A stretch of DNA of 64,000 nucleotides from Hathewaya massiliensis (GTDB lineage: Bacteria; Bacillota; Clostridia; Clostridiales; Clostridiaceae), in assembly GCF_902143515.1 (NCBI RefSeq), contig NZ_CABFVD010000003.1, positions 41,131-105,130 of the forward strand. The letters run 5' to 3'. Under the pieces are notes generated by a model that worked only from the letters and a program-made list of their open reading frames with translations, searched no databases and had not been told where the DNA came from. Position numbers and translations under genes: made by a program. Positions 25,587-34,616 of the stretch are shown here, in pieces. Position 1 is the stretch's first letter, and every line of letters starts with the position of its first letter.

Positions 25587-26327
25587 CTATCTATCCACTT
25601 TTTTGTTCGCCGATACAATCAGCATCATGGGACGGCGCATTTCATCCTGCATCCCCGGAATATCCATCATGTTTTCCGGCGGCTGCGGCTCCACAATATG
25701 ATTTATTATAAAACCATTTGAAAGCAGTGTATTTAGATATGTGGTCAGTGTTCTATGATATTTTGTAACCTTTTCTCCCAAAAACACAGCTGTCCGTTTG
25801 CCCTCATAATAATAATTATCCACCGGAAAATGCAGTATTTCTCCTTTTTCGTTATAATGCCAGTCTTGTGTTCCATAGGCAGTAAAAACAGGATGTTCAA
25901 CCGTAAAAACTAGCTTACCACCAGACTTCAGTATTCTATATATCTTTTTTACTAAAATCTCATAATCTGCTACATAGTGAAACGCAAGTGAACTTAATAT
26001 TACATCAAAACTCTCCTCTGGGAATTCCACATCTTCTATAGCACAGCATTTATATTCAACCTGTGGAAAATGTGTTTTTTCTTTGGCTACCTCGAGCATT
26101 TTATGAGAAATATCAACACCTACAACAGAAGACGCTCCGTGTTCCATCGCATAAATACAGTGCCATCCATAGCCGCATCCTAAATCAAGCACACGCTTAT
26201 CTTTAAAATCCGGCAGCAGCTTTCTCAATGTTTCCCATTCTCCTGCACCGGCTAGTCCCTGCTGTGAGCGACTCATTTGACTGTATTTTTGAAAAAATAT
26301 ATTATCATCATATTTGTTTTCTTTCAT
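25587..26327 (-). CDS. Class I SAM-dependent methyltransferase
   Basis: The 246-residue enzyme has motif I VLDLGCGYGWHCIYA (about 45-59), VVGVDISHKML, and FDVILSSLAFHYV (motif IV), then LKSGGKLVFTVEHP. This is a small-molecule methyltransferase layout (Methyltransf_11). It overlaps the upstream nucleotidyltransferase gene by 4 bases. Placement with a macrolide-type pump and a nucleotidyltransferase suggests part of a drug-response cassette, but the substrate is unknown. Confidence 0.85.
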   Translation of the reverse strand: MKENKYDDNIFFQKYSQMSRSQQGLAGAGEWETLRKLLPDFKDKRVLDLGCGYGWHCIYAMEHGASSVVGVDISHKMLEVAKEKTHFPQVEYKCCAIEDVEFPEESFDVILSSLAFHYVADYEILVKKIYRILKSGGKLVFTVEHPVFTAYGTQDWHYNEKGEILHFPVDNYYYEGKRTAVFLGEKVTKYHRTLTTYLNTLLSNGFIINHIVEPQPPENMMDIPGMQDEMRRPMMLIVSANKKVDR

Positions 26328-27178
26328 CTGAATTCCCCCTCGTTTAAAAAGTTATTTATCTCCGTTGCAATTTTTTTCACTTCTTTATAAAGCTTCTCGG
26401 TCATATCGTAGCATTCAAAAAGTGAAAGACCGAGTACTTCAAAAATATGATTTACCCTTTCGGCATATTTTTTAGGTTTATATTCAAAAGTTTCAAGCAG
26501 TTTTATAGCTTTCTTTTCGTTAATGCAATAAGCATTATTGCATGCAAATAGTACTTGATTTAAGCATGAAATAATACGAAAAACATGGCCTGCAATATAA
26601 TATTTATCCTCTGCTCCCGCATTTGCTTTTACAAACATTAAAGAGAACTCTGCTTCAAATAAAAAAAAGTTTATCAAGCTCTTCTTTAGAGCACCAGGGT
26701 AAATTTCCGCCTGATTTTTTAATTCGCATAAGCTTTCATTTTTAGCATATTGTATCTTGCTGATAGCCAATTCTCCACGATACATAGCACTTATATAACC
26801 ATGGGGATGCCCGGTCTGATAATTTGCAGTAACAATTCCTTGCTCCGTATCCTTGATTATTTGTTCCACCCGTTTTATATCACGTAAAATCAGATCAACA
26901 TGATACCCGTTCATAACTAACCATCCGCCGCCATTGATCCAATCACCCCACGCTCCGGGAGGTACAACAAGGTTGTTTCTATTCTCATCATCCAACTCTG
27001 TAGCAATTTGGTTAATCGCTGTCAGGTCAAATGATTCTTGATTGTAATAAATTCCGATATCTATATCAGAATCCTCTGTATGGGTACCTCTTGCACGGGA
27101 TCCCCCTAATACGATGCCTTCTATATAAGGCAAAGAGGATAATTTTTCTGTCACTGATTGAATAATATTATATATCAT
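26324..27178 (-). CDS. Nucleotidyltransferase-domain protein (aminoglycoside/lincosamide type)
   Basis: The start was set at ATG 27178, preceded by AAAGGAGTG; an upstream ATG at 27208 overlaps the MFS stop and lacks a good ribosome site. The 284-residue protein contains VLGGSRARGTHTEDSDIDIG, the GS-x-D-x-D nucleotidyltransferase motif, then VDLILRD with the third acidic residue, and a helical C-terminal domain as in ANT/Lnu-like proteins. It could adenylylate a small molecule. Co-transcription with a drug pump supports a resistance-like role, but the substrate cannot be inferred. Confidence 0.8.
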   Translation of the reverse strand: MIYNIIQSVTEKLSSLPYIEGIVLGGSRARGTHTEDSDIDIGIYYNQESFDLTAINQIATELDDENRNNLVVPPGAWGDWINGGGWLVMNGYHVDLILRDIKRVEQIIKDTEQGIVTANYQTGHPHGYISAMYRGELAISKIQYAKNESLCELKNQAEIYPGALKKSLINFFLFEAEFSLMFVKANAGAEDKYYIAGHVFRIISCLNQVLFACNNAYCINEKKAIKLLETFEYKPKKYAERVNHIFEVLGLSLFECYDMTEKLYKEVKKIATEINNFLNEGEFR

Positions 27179-27197
27179 ACGAACACACTCCTTTATT

Positions 27198-28415
27198 TTA
27201 TTTTGCATCTAATTTTCTAATCTCAGTTATCATTGGGCAAACTATTGCAATGCAAATAATTAAAATACCTGATAGTAAAAACCAATGATTTACACCGATT
27301 CTATCAGCAAAGAATCCAGAAAGAATTAACCCAATTGGCATAGCAAGAGACATGATACTTCCAGTTAAAGAAAATACACGTCCTAAATATTCAGGCTTAA
27401 TTTTCTCCTGAAAAAGAGCTGTTTGCACACCGCTGTAAAACGGAACCGAAAGCCCCATTATTGCACAGCAGACTACAAATATGAAAAATCCACTTTGGGG
27501 AAGTAATCCTGAAATGGTTAAGCTTATCCCCATCATAAAAATGGATGCCGTTATTAATAAGATTCGCTTTTGGTAATTCCCAAATAACCCTAATAATAGA
27601 CCCCCTATCAACATACCAGAGGCATAAGCAATCTCCGTAATAGAAATATGCATCGGTGTACCATTAAAATATTCCATAGTGATTAAAGGATATAAAGCAT
27701 TTATGGGCATATAAACAAACATATATAATGTTCCAACGAGTAATAAAGCAAATAATCCTTTATTTTGCCGTAGTACAGCCATTCCTTCTTTCATTTCTCG
27801 TATGAAATTTGGTTTCAAACTTTGCACTTGATCACCCAGCTTAGGAATACGTACAATTGCTCCCGTAATAGATGCAATCACAGCACCCAATACATCGATG
27901 GCAATAATAGCATTTAGTTCCCAAACGGAGTATAAGAGTGCTGCAACCGCCGGACTAACAATATAGCTTATAGACTGCAAAGACTGACTATAGCCTGCAC
28001 ATTTCGTAAGCTGTTCTTCTGGTACTAAAAGTGGCGTAACCGCATTGAGAGCCGGGGTGTGAAAAGCTGTTCCAATGCTACGGATAAACAATACTACCAT
28101 AACCATCCAGATAGGTAGCTCCATATACAATGCAACAATAGCAAGCACTGCCCCAGCTGCTGCGATAATTAAATCAGCACCAATCATTATCTTCTTCCTA
28201 TCATGACGATCCACTAATACACCAATAGCTGGTCCAAAGACCGCATAGGGTAAAAAACCTACTAGTGAAGCCATAGACAAGACCATCGCAGATCCTGTTT
28301 TCTCTGTAAGGTAAAAAATGATCGCCATTTGCAGGATGGCACTAGTGATTAATGATACTGCCTGCCCTGCCCATATTGTATAAAACTTAAGTTTCCAATT
28401 GTTGTATTTTTCCAT
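27198..28415 (-). CDS. MFS drug efflux pump, Mef-like
   Basis: The 405-residue protein has 12 predicted membrane segments and the loop motif GVLVDRHDRKK after the second helix, the usual MFS motif A. Start (MEKYNNWKLKFYTIWAGQAV) and body resemble the Mef macrolide efflux group. It is preceded by GGAGAT before ATG and by a 430-bp leader holding a 17-codon peptide and terminator hairpins (28480-28544). Such leaders make expression depend on ribosome stalling by the drug. Macrolide specificity is inferred, not shown. Confidence 0.82.
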   Translation of the reverse strand: MEKYNNWKLKFYTIWAGQAVSLITSAILQMAIIFYLTEKTGSAMVLSMASLVGFLPYAVFGPAIGVLVDRHDRKKIMIGADLIIAAAGAVLAIVALYMELPIWMVMVVLFIRSIGTAFHTPALNAVTPLLVPEEQLTKCAGYSQSLQSISYIVSPAVAALLYSVWELNAIIAIDVLGAVIASITGAIVRIPKLGDQVQSLKPNFIREMKEGMAVLRQNKGLFALLLVGTLYMFVYMPINALYPLITMEYFNGTPMHISITEIAYASGMLIGGLLLGLFGNYQKRILLITASIFMMGISLTISGLLPQSGFFIFVVCCAIMGLSVPFYSGVQTALFQEKIKPEYLGRVFSLTGSIMSLAMPIGLILSGFFADRIGVNHWFLLSGILIICIAIVCPMITEIRKLDAK

Positions 28416-28479
28416 TTATATTATCTCCTGCATATTATTTTGCTTGAATTTCTATTTTGAATAGCATTCTAGGCAATAA

Positions 28480-28523
28480 AAAATGCAGGCCTAAATCCAC
28501 AATGTGGCTTTTGGTCTGCATAC
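28480..28523 (-). terminator. Attenuator terminator in the MFS leader
   Basis: On the minus strand ATGCAGACC (28513-28521) pairs with GGCCTGCAT (28483-28491), with an inner CCACA/TGTGG stem, and is followed by a T-run. The stem overlaps the last part of the leader peptide coding region, so the position of a stalled ribosome would decide whether it forms. Confidence 0.7.
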
Positions 28524-28544
28524 ATACAATTTGGAAACATTCAT
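28491..28544 (-). CDS. Leader peptide of the MFS pump (17 residues)
   Basis: ATG 28544 to TAG 28491 encodes MNVSKLYVCRPKATLWI. The stop lies inside the 3' arm of the attenuator stem. Peptides of this sort upstream of Mef, Erm and ABC-F genes act as drug sensors by stalling the ribosome. Assignment rests on position and overlap with the hairpin; no known stall motif is claimed. Confidence 0.6.
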   Translation of the reverse strand: MNVSKLYVCRPKATLWI

Positions 28545-28640
28545 ATTAAAGACATAGTTAAATAAAGGTATAGTTAAATAACTTATATCTCACCGTAACT
28601 AATGAATGCTCAATATCGTATAAATAAGCACAACAAAAAA

Positions 28641-28682
28641 GCCTATCATCGGGGATAGATTCTGCTTTTTTTATTGCCAGCT
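28641..28682 (-). terminator. Second hairpin upstream in the MFS leader
   Basis: On the minus strand the transcript reads AGCAGAATCTATCCCCG then ATGATAGGCTTTTTT, an imperfect stem of AGCAGAATCTATC with GATAGGCT followed by six T. It may be a further attenuation stage or the end of an upstream transcript. 28683-28848 shows no gene. Confidence 0.45.
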
Positions 28683-28848
28683 TATCTTAAACGCATTGAG
28701 GCTGTCATAGTTTCGGTTCCTCCTAAACTCTTATTTGTATCAGCATATATTTTAACACAATAAGTTGTTTTAAACAACGTTTAAAATTGAAAAAAGCCAC
28801 GGACAGTACAACAAACATATACATCTCAGGAAGATAATATTGATTTAA

Positions 28849-29439
28849 TTATAGATTACCTGAATATACCGATAAGCCATGCTTAATACAATAAACAAAT
28901 AGTTTGCCACCGGTAGTTATAGGAAACCTACAAGTTGGACTTTGTTCTGGGTACAAGCGATTTAGAAATACTCTGTCACTTTTAACACAGGCCACAAAAG
29001 AAAGATAATGATCTTTGGTCATTGGATGGTCAAAAGTGACAAAGTAATCAGTATCTATTTCCTCTACCGTGATTTTTGGTGCAATAGTTGCAACAGTAGG
29101 CAAGATACGTTCTAACTTTCTTCCGCAGCAGAAGATAGAGGCACTTCCTGTGCTCACCAAAATATTTCCACAGGAAGGACAGACGTAAAAACGTACTTTA
29201 TCAATATTGCCGCTATCCGGCTTATTTGATGTGATTTCACCCTCCATCATCTGTTTCATATCAACACCCAAAATAGTAGATAGTTCTGGCCACAGCGATA
29301 GGTCAGGACATCCTAAACCACATTCCCATTTTGAAACAGTTTTATTTTGAATACCCAGTGCATCTGCAATATTTCTCTGGGTAAGTTTTTTTTCCTTTCG
29401 TAGCTTGGCAATTAATTTTCCTATTTTCATACAGTCCAT
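28849..29439 (-). CDS. Xre regulator fused to zinc ribbon and desulfoferrodoxin-like domain
   Basis: The 196-residue protein has an Xre helix-turn-helix (LTQRNIADALGIQNKTVSKW, about 19-38), a zinc-ribbon-like region (CPSCGN at about 88 and FCCGRK at about 105) and a C-terminal stretch with DHPMTKDHYLSFVACVKSDR followed by RLYPEQSPTCRFP, resembling superoxide reductase/desulfoferrodoxin beta folds. This architecture suggests a regulator that senses redox or metal state through its C-terminal half. It lies upstream of the MFS cluster in the same direction; a link is possible but not shown. Confidence 0.7.
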   Translation of the reverse strand: MDCMKIGKLIAKLRKEKKLTQRNIADALGIQNKTVSKWECGLGCPDLSLWPELSTILGVDMKQMMEGEITSNKPDSGNIDKVRFYVCPSCGNILVSTGSASIFCCGRKLERILPTVATIAPKITVEEIDTDYFVTFDHPMTKDHYLSFVACVKSDRVFLNRLYPEQSPTCRFPITTGGKLFVYCIKHGLSVYSGNL

Positions 29440-29473
29440 GCATTCACCTCCATTTCTGCTTAGTATAACATAC

Positions 29474-30586
29474 TTATAGAAACCTTGTGATTATTTGTAC
29501 CAACCTTGCTGGAAGTTGCTTTAAATCGGTTATATCCAGTGTGCTTTCAGCACCGTAGAGTTTGCGGATAGCTTCTTTATCCTGGCCTATAGCTGCAGAT
29601 AGGAATTGGATACCTTTTCGTCTATATTCCTGCAAAGTATCTTTCATATCATACGCTGCCTTTTCACCTGTATAATCGGGCATAGCCTTAGGCTGCCCGT
29701 CGCTGATGCTGATAATTAATTTGGATTTTTGGGGCGCATTAAGCAATCTATCGGAAATAATGCGCAATGCCATACCATCTCGATTGTTGCTGCGAGCCTG
29801 AATGTTCATAAGAGCATATTTTTCATCTGCATCTTTGCTTTCAAAGTCTACATAGGCATAGACAGACATTTGCTCCAGCTTGGAGCGGTCTGCTGTATCT
29901 CCGTAAACCATTATCGGAATTCCACACCCTTTGCAGAATTCATATAAGGCGACAGCTGCCTGTTTTGCTGCATCCAAACGACCAAAGGCTGACATAGACG
30001 CTGATTCATCAATCCTGAGAGCAACCGCAAGGGAGGGTTCTTCCTCAGGTGGGCGCTTGCGAGCAAATACGCGAAAATCCAAAGACGGAGCCTGATCCGC
30101 ACAGAACTTCGTGCCATACAACCTCGATTTCACGAATTCAGCAGATAATTCATGCTCCAACAGCGGATTTGTTTTTCTGATTAATTCCCGAATAACTGGC
30201 ATCAAGGTTGTCATCATACGGTTATACTCTTCCCTATTCTGATAGGTAACTTCCGGACGATGGACGATCAGTTTAATATCTTCATGGACACTTCCTTGAA
30301 CACTTTTCCTTGCTTCTCTGTTCAACTGTTTACGAAATTCTTTTTTTTGTAATTCGGTTGTATCTGATTTATTGAGCTCATGATAGAATGGAGTGCCATT
30401 TTCTCCATTATCATTGCTTGAAATATCAGTATTTTCATCACTTCTCGTATCAGAATGCCCCTCACTGTCTTCTGATTTTTTCAGATGCACTGCATTTTTA
30501 TCAGCTTGATCTGTCTTGGTAGAGAATTCTCCGTTTTCAGAAATATTAAGTTCCATTACTTCAGGATTCTCTCCGGTTTTTTGCAA
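29474..30586 (-). pseudogene. VWA (CoxE/CobT-like) protein, 5' part lost at IS3 boundary
   Basis: The 370-codon frame has an acidic linker, then ERPPEEE-like segments and a von Willebrand A domain with the MIDAS motif RIDESASMSA at about 190-200, plus IISISDGQPKAMPD. CobT/CoxE-type partners of MoxR ATPases normally carry a further N-terminal domain of several hundred residues. The frame here is open upstream of TTG 30586 only to a TGA within the IS3 end, and the AAA partner gene ends just beyond the IS3 element. The N-terminal half has therefore been removed. A shortened VWA protein from TTG is possible. Confidence 0.75.
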
Positions 30587-30629
30587 CTGACATATGTGAT
30601 TGGATTGTCAACACTTTTTCATACAACTT

Positions 30630-31418
30630 TTATTCGGTCATTTTTGCTAGCCTATATTCTACTGGTGTCATATAATTCAGAGCACTATGAATACGTTTAT
30701 TGTTATACCATAACACATAACCTTGCAATTCCTTTTTCAACTCTTCTAAATTTTTAAAAACTCTGTTAAATGCAAATTCTGTTTTTATAATTTTATATCC
30801 AGCTTCAGCAACTGCATTATCATAAGGGCATCCTTTTTTACTTAAGGAACGCTTTATCTTAAAAGCTTCTAAAACTTCATCTATTATCTTATTTTTAAAT
30901 TCATTTCCCCTATCAGTATGGAATATTTTTACTTTAGTTAAATTTATATTAGAACTCATAAATGCTTCATAAACTAGATCAGCATTTTTTTTAGAACCTG
31001 CTGAATAGCCTACTATTTCTCTATTAAAAAGGTTGATTAATAAACATATATAATGCCATTTACCAGCCACATTAACATATGTAAGATCACTTACTACTAT
31101 TTCTAAATCACTTCTATTATCAAATTCTCTATTTACTATATTATCTATCTTTTCCTCGTTACACTTGATTTTATGCACCTTATATTGTTTTACAGTATAA
31201 TTAGAAACCAATCTGTACTTGTCCATAATTTGCCTTATTTTTCTTCTTGATGCTAATATATTTTGCTTTTTCAATTCTATTTTTATCTTTCTTGAACCAT
31301 AATTATTCTTGCTATCTCTAAATATTGATATAACTGCATTTTCAAGTTCAGTGTTATATACTCTAGTTTTTTTCTTATAATACACTAGGCTCCTTGGAAT
31401 ATTTAGTATTCTACTCAT
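30630..31418 (-). CDS. IS3 OrfB transposase
   Basis: The 262-residue frame from ATG 31418 has an HTH_21-type region (NNYGSRKIKIELKKQNI) and the DDE core: VVSDLTYVNV, FHTDRGNEFKN and YDNAVAEAGYKIIKTE. The open frame continues upstream of ATG into the end of orfA, as expected for synthesis as OrfAB by -1 frameshifting near GCACGAAAATAG. Confidence 0.88.
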   Translation of the reverse strand: MSRILNIPRSLVYYKKKTRVYNTELENAVISIFRDSKNNYGSRKIKIELKKQNILASRRKIRQIMDKYRLVSNYTVKQYKVHKIKCNEEKIDNIVNREFDNRSDLEIVVSDLTYVNVAGKWHYICLLINLFNREIVGYSAGSKKNADLVYEAFMSSNINLTKVKIFHTDRGNEFKNKIIDEVLEAFKIKRSLSKKGCPYDNAVAEAGYKIIKTEFAFNRVFKNLEELKKELQGYVLWYNNKRIHSALNYMTPVEYRLAKMTE

Positions 31419-31459
31419 TGCACTGATACTGTACTTTTCCCTATTTGCTAAAATTATTT

Positions 31460-31750
31460 CTATTTTCGTGCCATTATCAGCGCTGCTTGCTTTAAAATAT
31501 CATTTTCCATCAGTAATTGTTTATTTTCCTTACGGAGACGTATTAGCTCATTTTCTTCTTCGGTACGATTATCTTTAGCCTTGAAAGACCCTGATTTGCC
31601 ATAATCATTTACCCACTTAACTATTGTAGACTTGGCTATTTGATACTCCCTTGCAATATCGGATGTTGATTTGCCATTCTGTTTAAGAGCTACTATTTGC
31701 TTTTTAAAATCCTCTGTATAATTTTTTGTTTTTCCTGCCATGATATTCAT
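31460..31750 (-). CDS. IS3 OrfA
   Basis: The 96-residue protein has a helix-turn-helix (KSTSDIAREYQIAKSTIVKW) and a C-terminal coiled coil ending KQAALIMARK. It likely starts at MAGKTKNY, four residues in (ATG 31741). It overlaps the orfB frame at its 3' end. Confidence 0.88.
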   Translation of the reverse strand: MNIMAGKTKNYTEDFKKQIVALKQNGKSTSDIAREYQIAKSTIVKWVNDYGKSGSFKAKDNRTEEENELIRLRKENKQLLMENDILKQAALIMARK

Positions 31751-31804
31751 CCTCTCAATATTTTATTTTATTATACCATGACCGAATGTTTTTTGTACAA
31801 TTTA

Positions 31805-32734
31805 TTATAACCTATCCAGATCCATTTCCTCAAGCTTTTCTGGCAAGCCATGACTAGCCAGTGCCTGCTCTAAAATAACAAGCTCCTGCGGATCGGTCGT
31901 GATTTTGTATAACACCTTATAATATAAACCTTTTTGGAATGAGGCACCACTTTGAACGGCATCCACCCAAAAGATATACGAACGCATACCGGCCACACCT
32001 TTAATGGCATTGGCGCGGGCTGTCTCATCCAGCACCATAATCGTTTCAGCTAATAGAGATAGTACAGGTTCAGATTCATAACCAGTCTTAGCTTTAACCC
32101 GCTCCATCATTACTTTTTTAGGCGGTAATTCTAGTTTTTCTGCATGCTGCACTCGATCTCGCAAAGCTTCATTTAAGGGTCTGAAGCCATTGTAACCGCG
32201 ATTTGTTGTAATAACCGCAATAAAATCAGGGTGACGATGCGCGATACGAGTTGGCAAGTTTAGACTGCCATCTGGTTCTAATGCAGAATTTAGCGCCATT
32301 AAAACTGCAGCATCCCGAATCACTGTCGGTTCCTGAATCTCCAAGAGCCATCCATTTTCATATGCACGAACAATTTCAGAAGGATAATAGCCATATTCAA
32401 CCTTATCAGAATAACCATCTTCTTCTGACAGCACCGGAAGAATCGAACCCAGAACATCGGATTTATCCATATCTGCAAAACAGGTTACTTTCGTATAAGG
32501 CAGGTTAAAATCAGCAGATAAAGCTTTGGCAATCTGGGTTTTTCCCGAACCAGCATCCCCTTCCAGCAAAATGGTGCTAATTTTCATTTCACCGCGATTC
32601 CAATTTCTTACTACTTCTTGATATATACGTTTTTCTGCTTCACTCTCAATATGTGAAGGTGGTTTTTGCCAGACAAGGGACTTCTCCTCTTCTGATAGCT
32701 GCCTGGTAGGCGATATAATACTGGTTTGTTTCAT
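31805..32734 (-). CDS. MoxR/CobS-like AAA+ ATPase
   Basis: The 309-residue protein has Walker A LEGDAGSGKTQIAKAL (about 60-75), the pre-sensor region EIQEPTVIRDAAVLMALN, VITTNRGYNGFRPLNEALRDR (sensor 1 and arginine finger) and a C-terminal helical lid. CobS/MoxR ATPases act with VWA proteins as metal chelatases or protein-assembly chaperones. It follows the DUF6530-like gene by 1 bp and precedes the truncated VWA gene, from which it is now separated by an IS3 element. Its stop codon lies within a few bases of that element. Confidence 0.85.
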   Translation of the reverse strand: MKQTSIISPTRQLSEEEKSLVWQKPPSHIESEAEKRIYQEVVRNWNRGEMKISTILLEGDAGSGKTQIAKALSADFNLPYTKVTCFADMDKSDVLGSILPVLSEEDGYSDKVEYGYYPSEIVRAYENGWLLEIQEPTVIRDAAVLMALNSALEPDGSLNLPTRIAHRHPDFIAVITTNRGYNGFRPLNEALRDRVQHAEKLELPPKKVMMERVKAKTGYESEPVLSLLAETIMVLDETARANAIKGVAGMRSYIFWVDAVQSGASFQKGLYYKVLYKITTDPQELVILEQALASHGLPEKLEEMDLDRL

Positions 32735-32735
32735 A

Positions 32736-33206
32736 TTAATATAGCTCCAATTCTTCTAACATTCGATTAAGCACCCGCTTGCGTTCTCCAATCAATTCCC
32801 CTAAATCATTCAGACTCTGGGCAAATGCTTTGATTTCCTCATTGATATTTTGATTACCTACACACACCTCTACAGGTAGCATATCACCTTGTAGCCCAAC
32901 ACGTTCCACGAGGGGATTTTCCGGGTCATATAAAAGGGGGAGCCGGTAAGCCTCCTTGAAGTAAAGCAATGTCCTGGACAAAAAAATCATCAAATCAAAT
33001 ATTTGATGGATGGGCAACTCCTGGGCCAAAATCAATTCACCATCTTTATCATTTTTCCAAATCTGTGCGGCAATCTGCATTTTTTTATTTTCTTCCAGCA
33101 TAGGTGCACCTAATGTTAAACATTTGATGTCAGATTGATAAGCGTTTCTGCCATCTATACGGTCATAATCATTTGATATCATAACAACCTTTTCATTCAT
33201 CTCCAT
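32736..33206 (-). CDS. Conserved protein of AAA/VWA clusters (DUF6530-like)
   Basis: This 156-residue soluble protein has no clear catalytic motif. Segments such as NDYDRIDGRNAYQSDIKCLT and ELPIHQIFDLMIFLSRTLLY look like a compact alpha/beta domain. I recall the family as DUF6530, encoded beside CobS/CobT-like genes. It overlaps the GIY-YIG gene by 10 bases and abuts the ATPase gene, so it is clearly one transcription unit. Function unknown. Confidence 0.6.
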   Translation of the reverse strand: MEMNEKVVMISNDYDRIDGRNAYQSDIKCLTLGAPMLEENKKMQIAAQIWKNDKDGELILAQELPIHQIFDLMIFLSRTLLYFKEAYRLPLLYDPENPLVERVGLQGDMLPVEVCVGNQNINEEIKAFAQSLNDLGELIGERKRVLNRMLEELELY

Positions 33207-33544
33207 ATCCTCCTTGCATTTGGATCAGCAGCGAGACACTGCTCTCTCAAACTTTCTAATTTTGCTGTATGATCTTCATGTGGATCATCATACTTTAACA
33301 CTTTAATAACTAATAGTTCAAAGCCTTCCGAACCATATTTGTTCCAGAGTTCCTGTAATTGTTTATTAGGATGCCAGTTGGCTGCCAATTTCATATTATT
33401 GCTGTTAAAGTCTGATTTTGTATCTTTGGAGATACCAAAAAACACCTCTCCTGTTTCCATACAACGGTAAGATATTACTCCCATTTCAGGATGTCTGTTT
33501 TTATAGGCTTCTATAAGCTCTTTTTTTCTTTTTGTATCCATCAT
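33197..33544 (-). CDS. GIY-YIG-like nuclease-fold protein
   Basis: The start was placed at ATG 33544, preceded by GAGGTG; an upstream GTG adds only two residues. The roughly 115-residue protein has GVISYRCMETGEVFFGISKD (GIY-YIG-like strands), an Asn/Arg-containing helix (AANWHPNKQLQELWNKYG) and FELLVIKVLKYDD, the pattern of small GIY-YIG proteins. The first Tyr of GIY is replaced by Val-Ile-Ser, so activity is uncertain. It is the first gene of the GIY-YIG / DUF6530-like / AAA / VWA operon. Confidence 0.65.
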   Translation of the reverse strand: MMDTKRKKELIEAYKNRHPEMGVISYRCMETGEVFFGISKDTKSDFNSNNMKLAANWHPNKQLQELWNKYGSEGFELLVIKVLKYDDPHEDHTAKLESLREQCLAADPNARRIWR

Positions 33545-33763
33545 TTTCACCTCGTCTTTAGTATAAAATAATGTAACTCAAAATATAATCCACGCTCCGT
33601 AGACCATATGAATGCAGAATTATCCAATAGATACTATTTTATAAAAATAGTGGCTTGTGCAACTTGCCGTTAAGTTTTTCAATTTCCTATATGACATAAG
33701 CTGTGAATGTTGATAAAAAAATGTATGAAAATTCCAAAGTAAAAATGTAGGTTTATTCCAAAG

Positions 33764-34249
33764 CTATTGTCTATCATTTTCTATTAAATTATATACATCT
33801 TTCGTGCGATATGATGGTCCAACCATCTTAATAACATGAGAATGATGCAATAATCGATCTAAGATTGCATTTGCTAAAGTAGGATCAGAAAATACTTCCC
33901 CCCATTTACTAAAAGTTGATTTGTAGTAATGATTGTTGATGCATGTTCATAGCGCTTTGATATGAGCTAAAAATAGATTTGCACCCGTTTTATCTACTGG
34001 TAGATACCCTATTTCGTCTATGATTAATAACTTATGTTTGCAAAAGTGTCTTAATCTATGCTCTAATCGATTCTCTTCATGAGCCTTTCCTGTACCTGGA
34101 GTACCATAGAACAAGATGTTTTCTTTTTGTTCTATAAATGGTAATGAGCACAGATCTTTTATCTCATCTTTATTAACACCAGGTTGAAAGTTATAATCAT
34201 AATCATTTGCTGTTTTTACATAAGGAAAATGAGATACTCTTACTTGCAC
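33764..34249 (-). pseudogene. IstB-type ATPase remnant of a third IS21 element
   Basis: The minus strand starts MQVRVSHFPYVKTANDYDYN, has a P-loop FYGTPGTGKA followed by a deletion into KHKLLIIDEIGYLPVDKTGA (Walker B), and then continues in other frames with AILDRLLHHSHVIKMVG and RTKDVYNLIENDRQ before the stop. This is the normal IstB order with an internal deletion and frame changes. No istA remains. 33551-33763 shows no gene but contains short repeats (attccaaag) like IS21 ends. Confidence 0.75.
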
Positions 34250-34337
34250 TTGCGCTGCTCGTTCATAGGATAGGCTATACTAAATAGGATAGTTTTTCTC
34301 CGAACATGATATAATAAATTTATAGGAGGAGAAAGCC

Positions 34338-34616
<279 letters not shown>

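Larger units (their letters stand above)
30610..31800 (-). mobile_element. IS3-family element (third type)
   Basis: The inner sequence is bounded by inverted repeats sharing ATTCGGTCA (left about 30630-30640, right about 31778-31788) and ACAA/TTGT outside them. It contains orfA and orfB on the minus strand. It is unrelated in sequence to the copies at 7035 and 16461 but related to the one at 34286. Exact ends and a target duplication could not be set, because one flank of the interrupted gene is missing. Confidence 0.8.
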
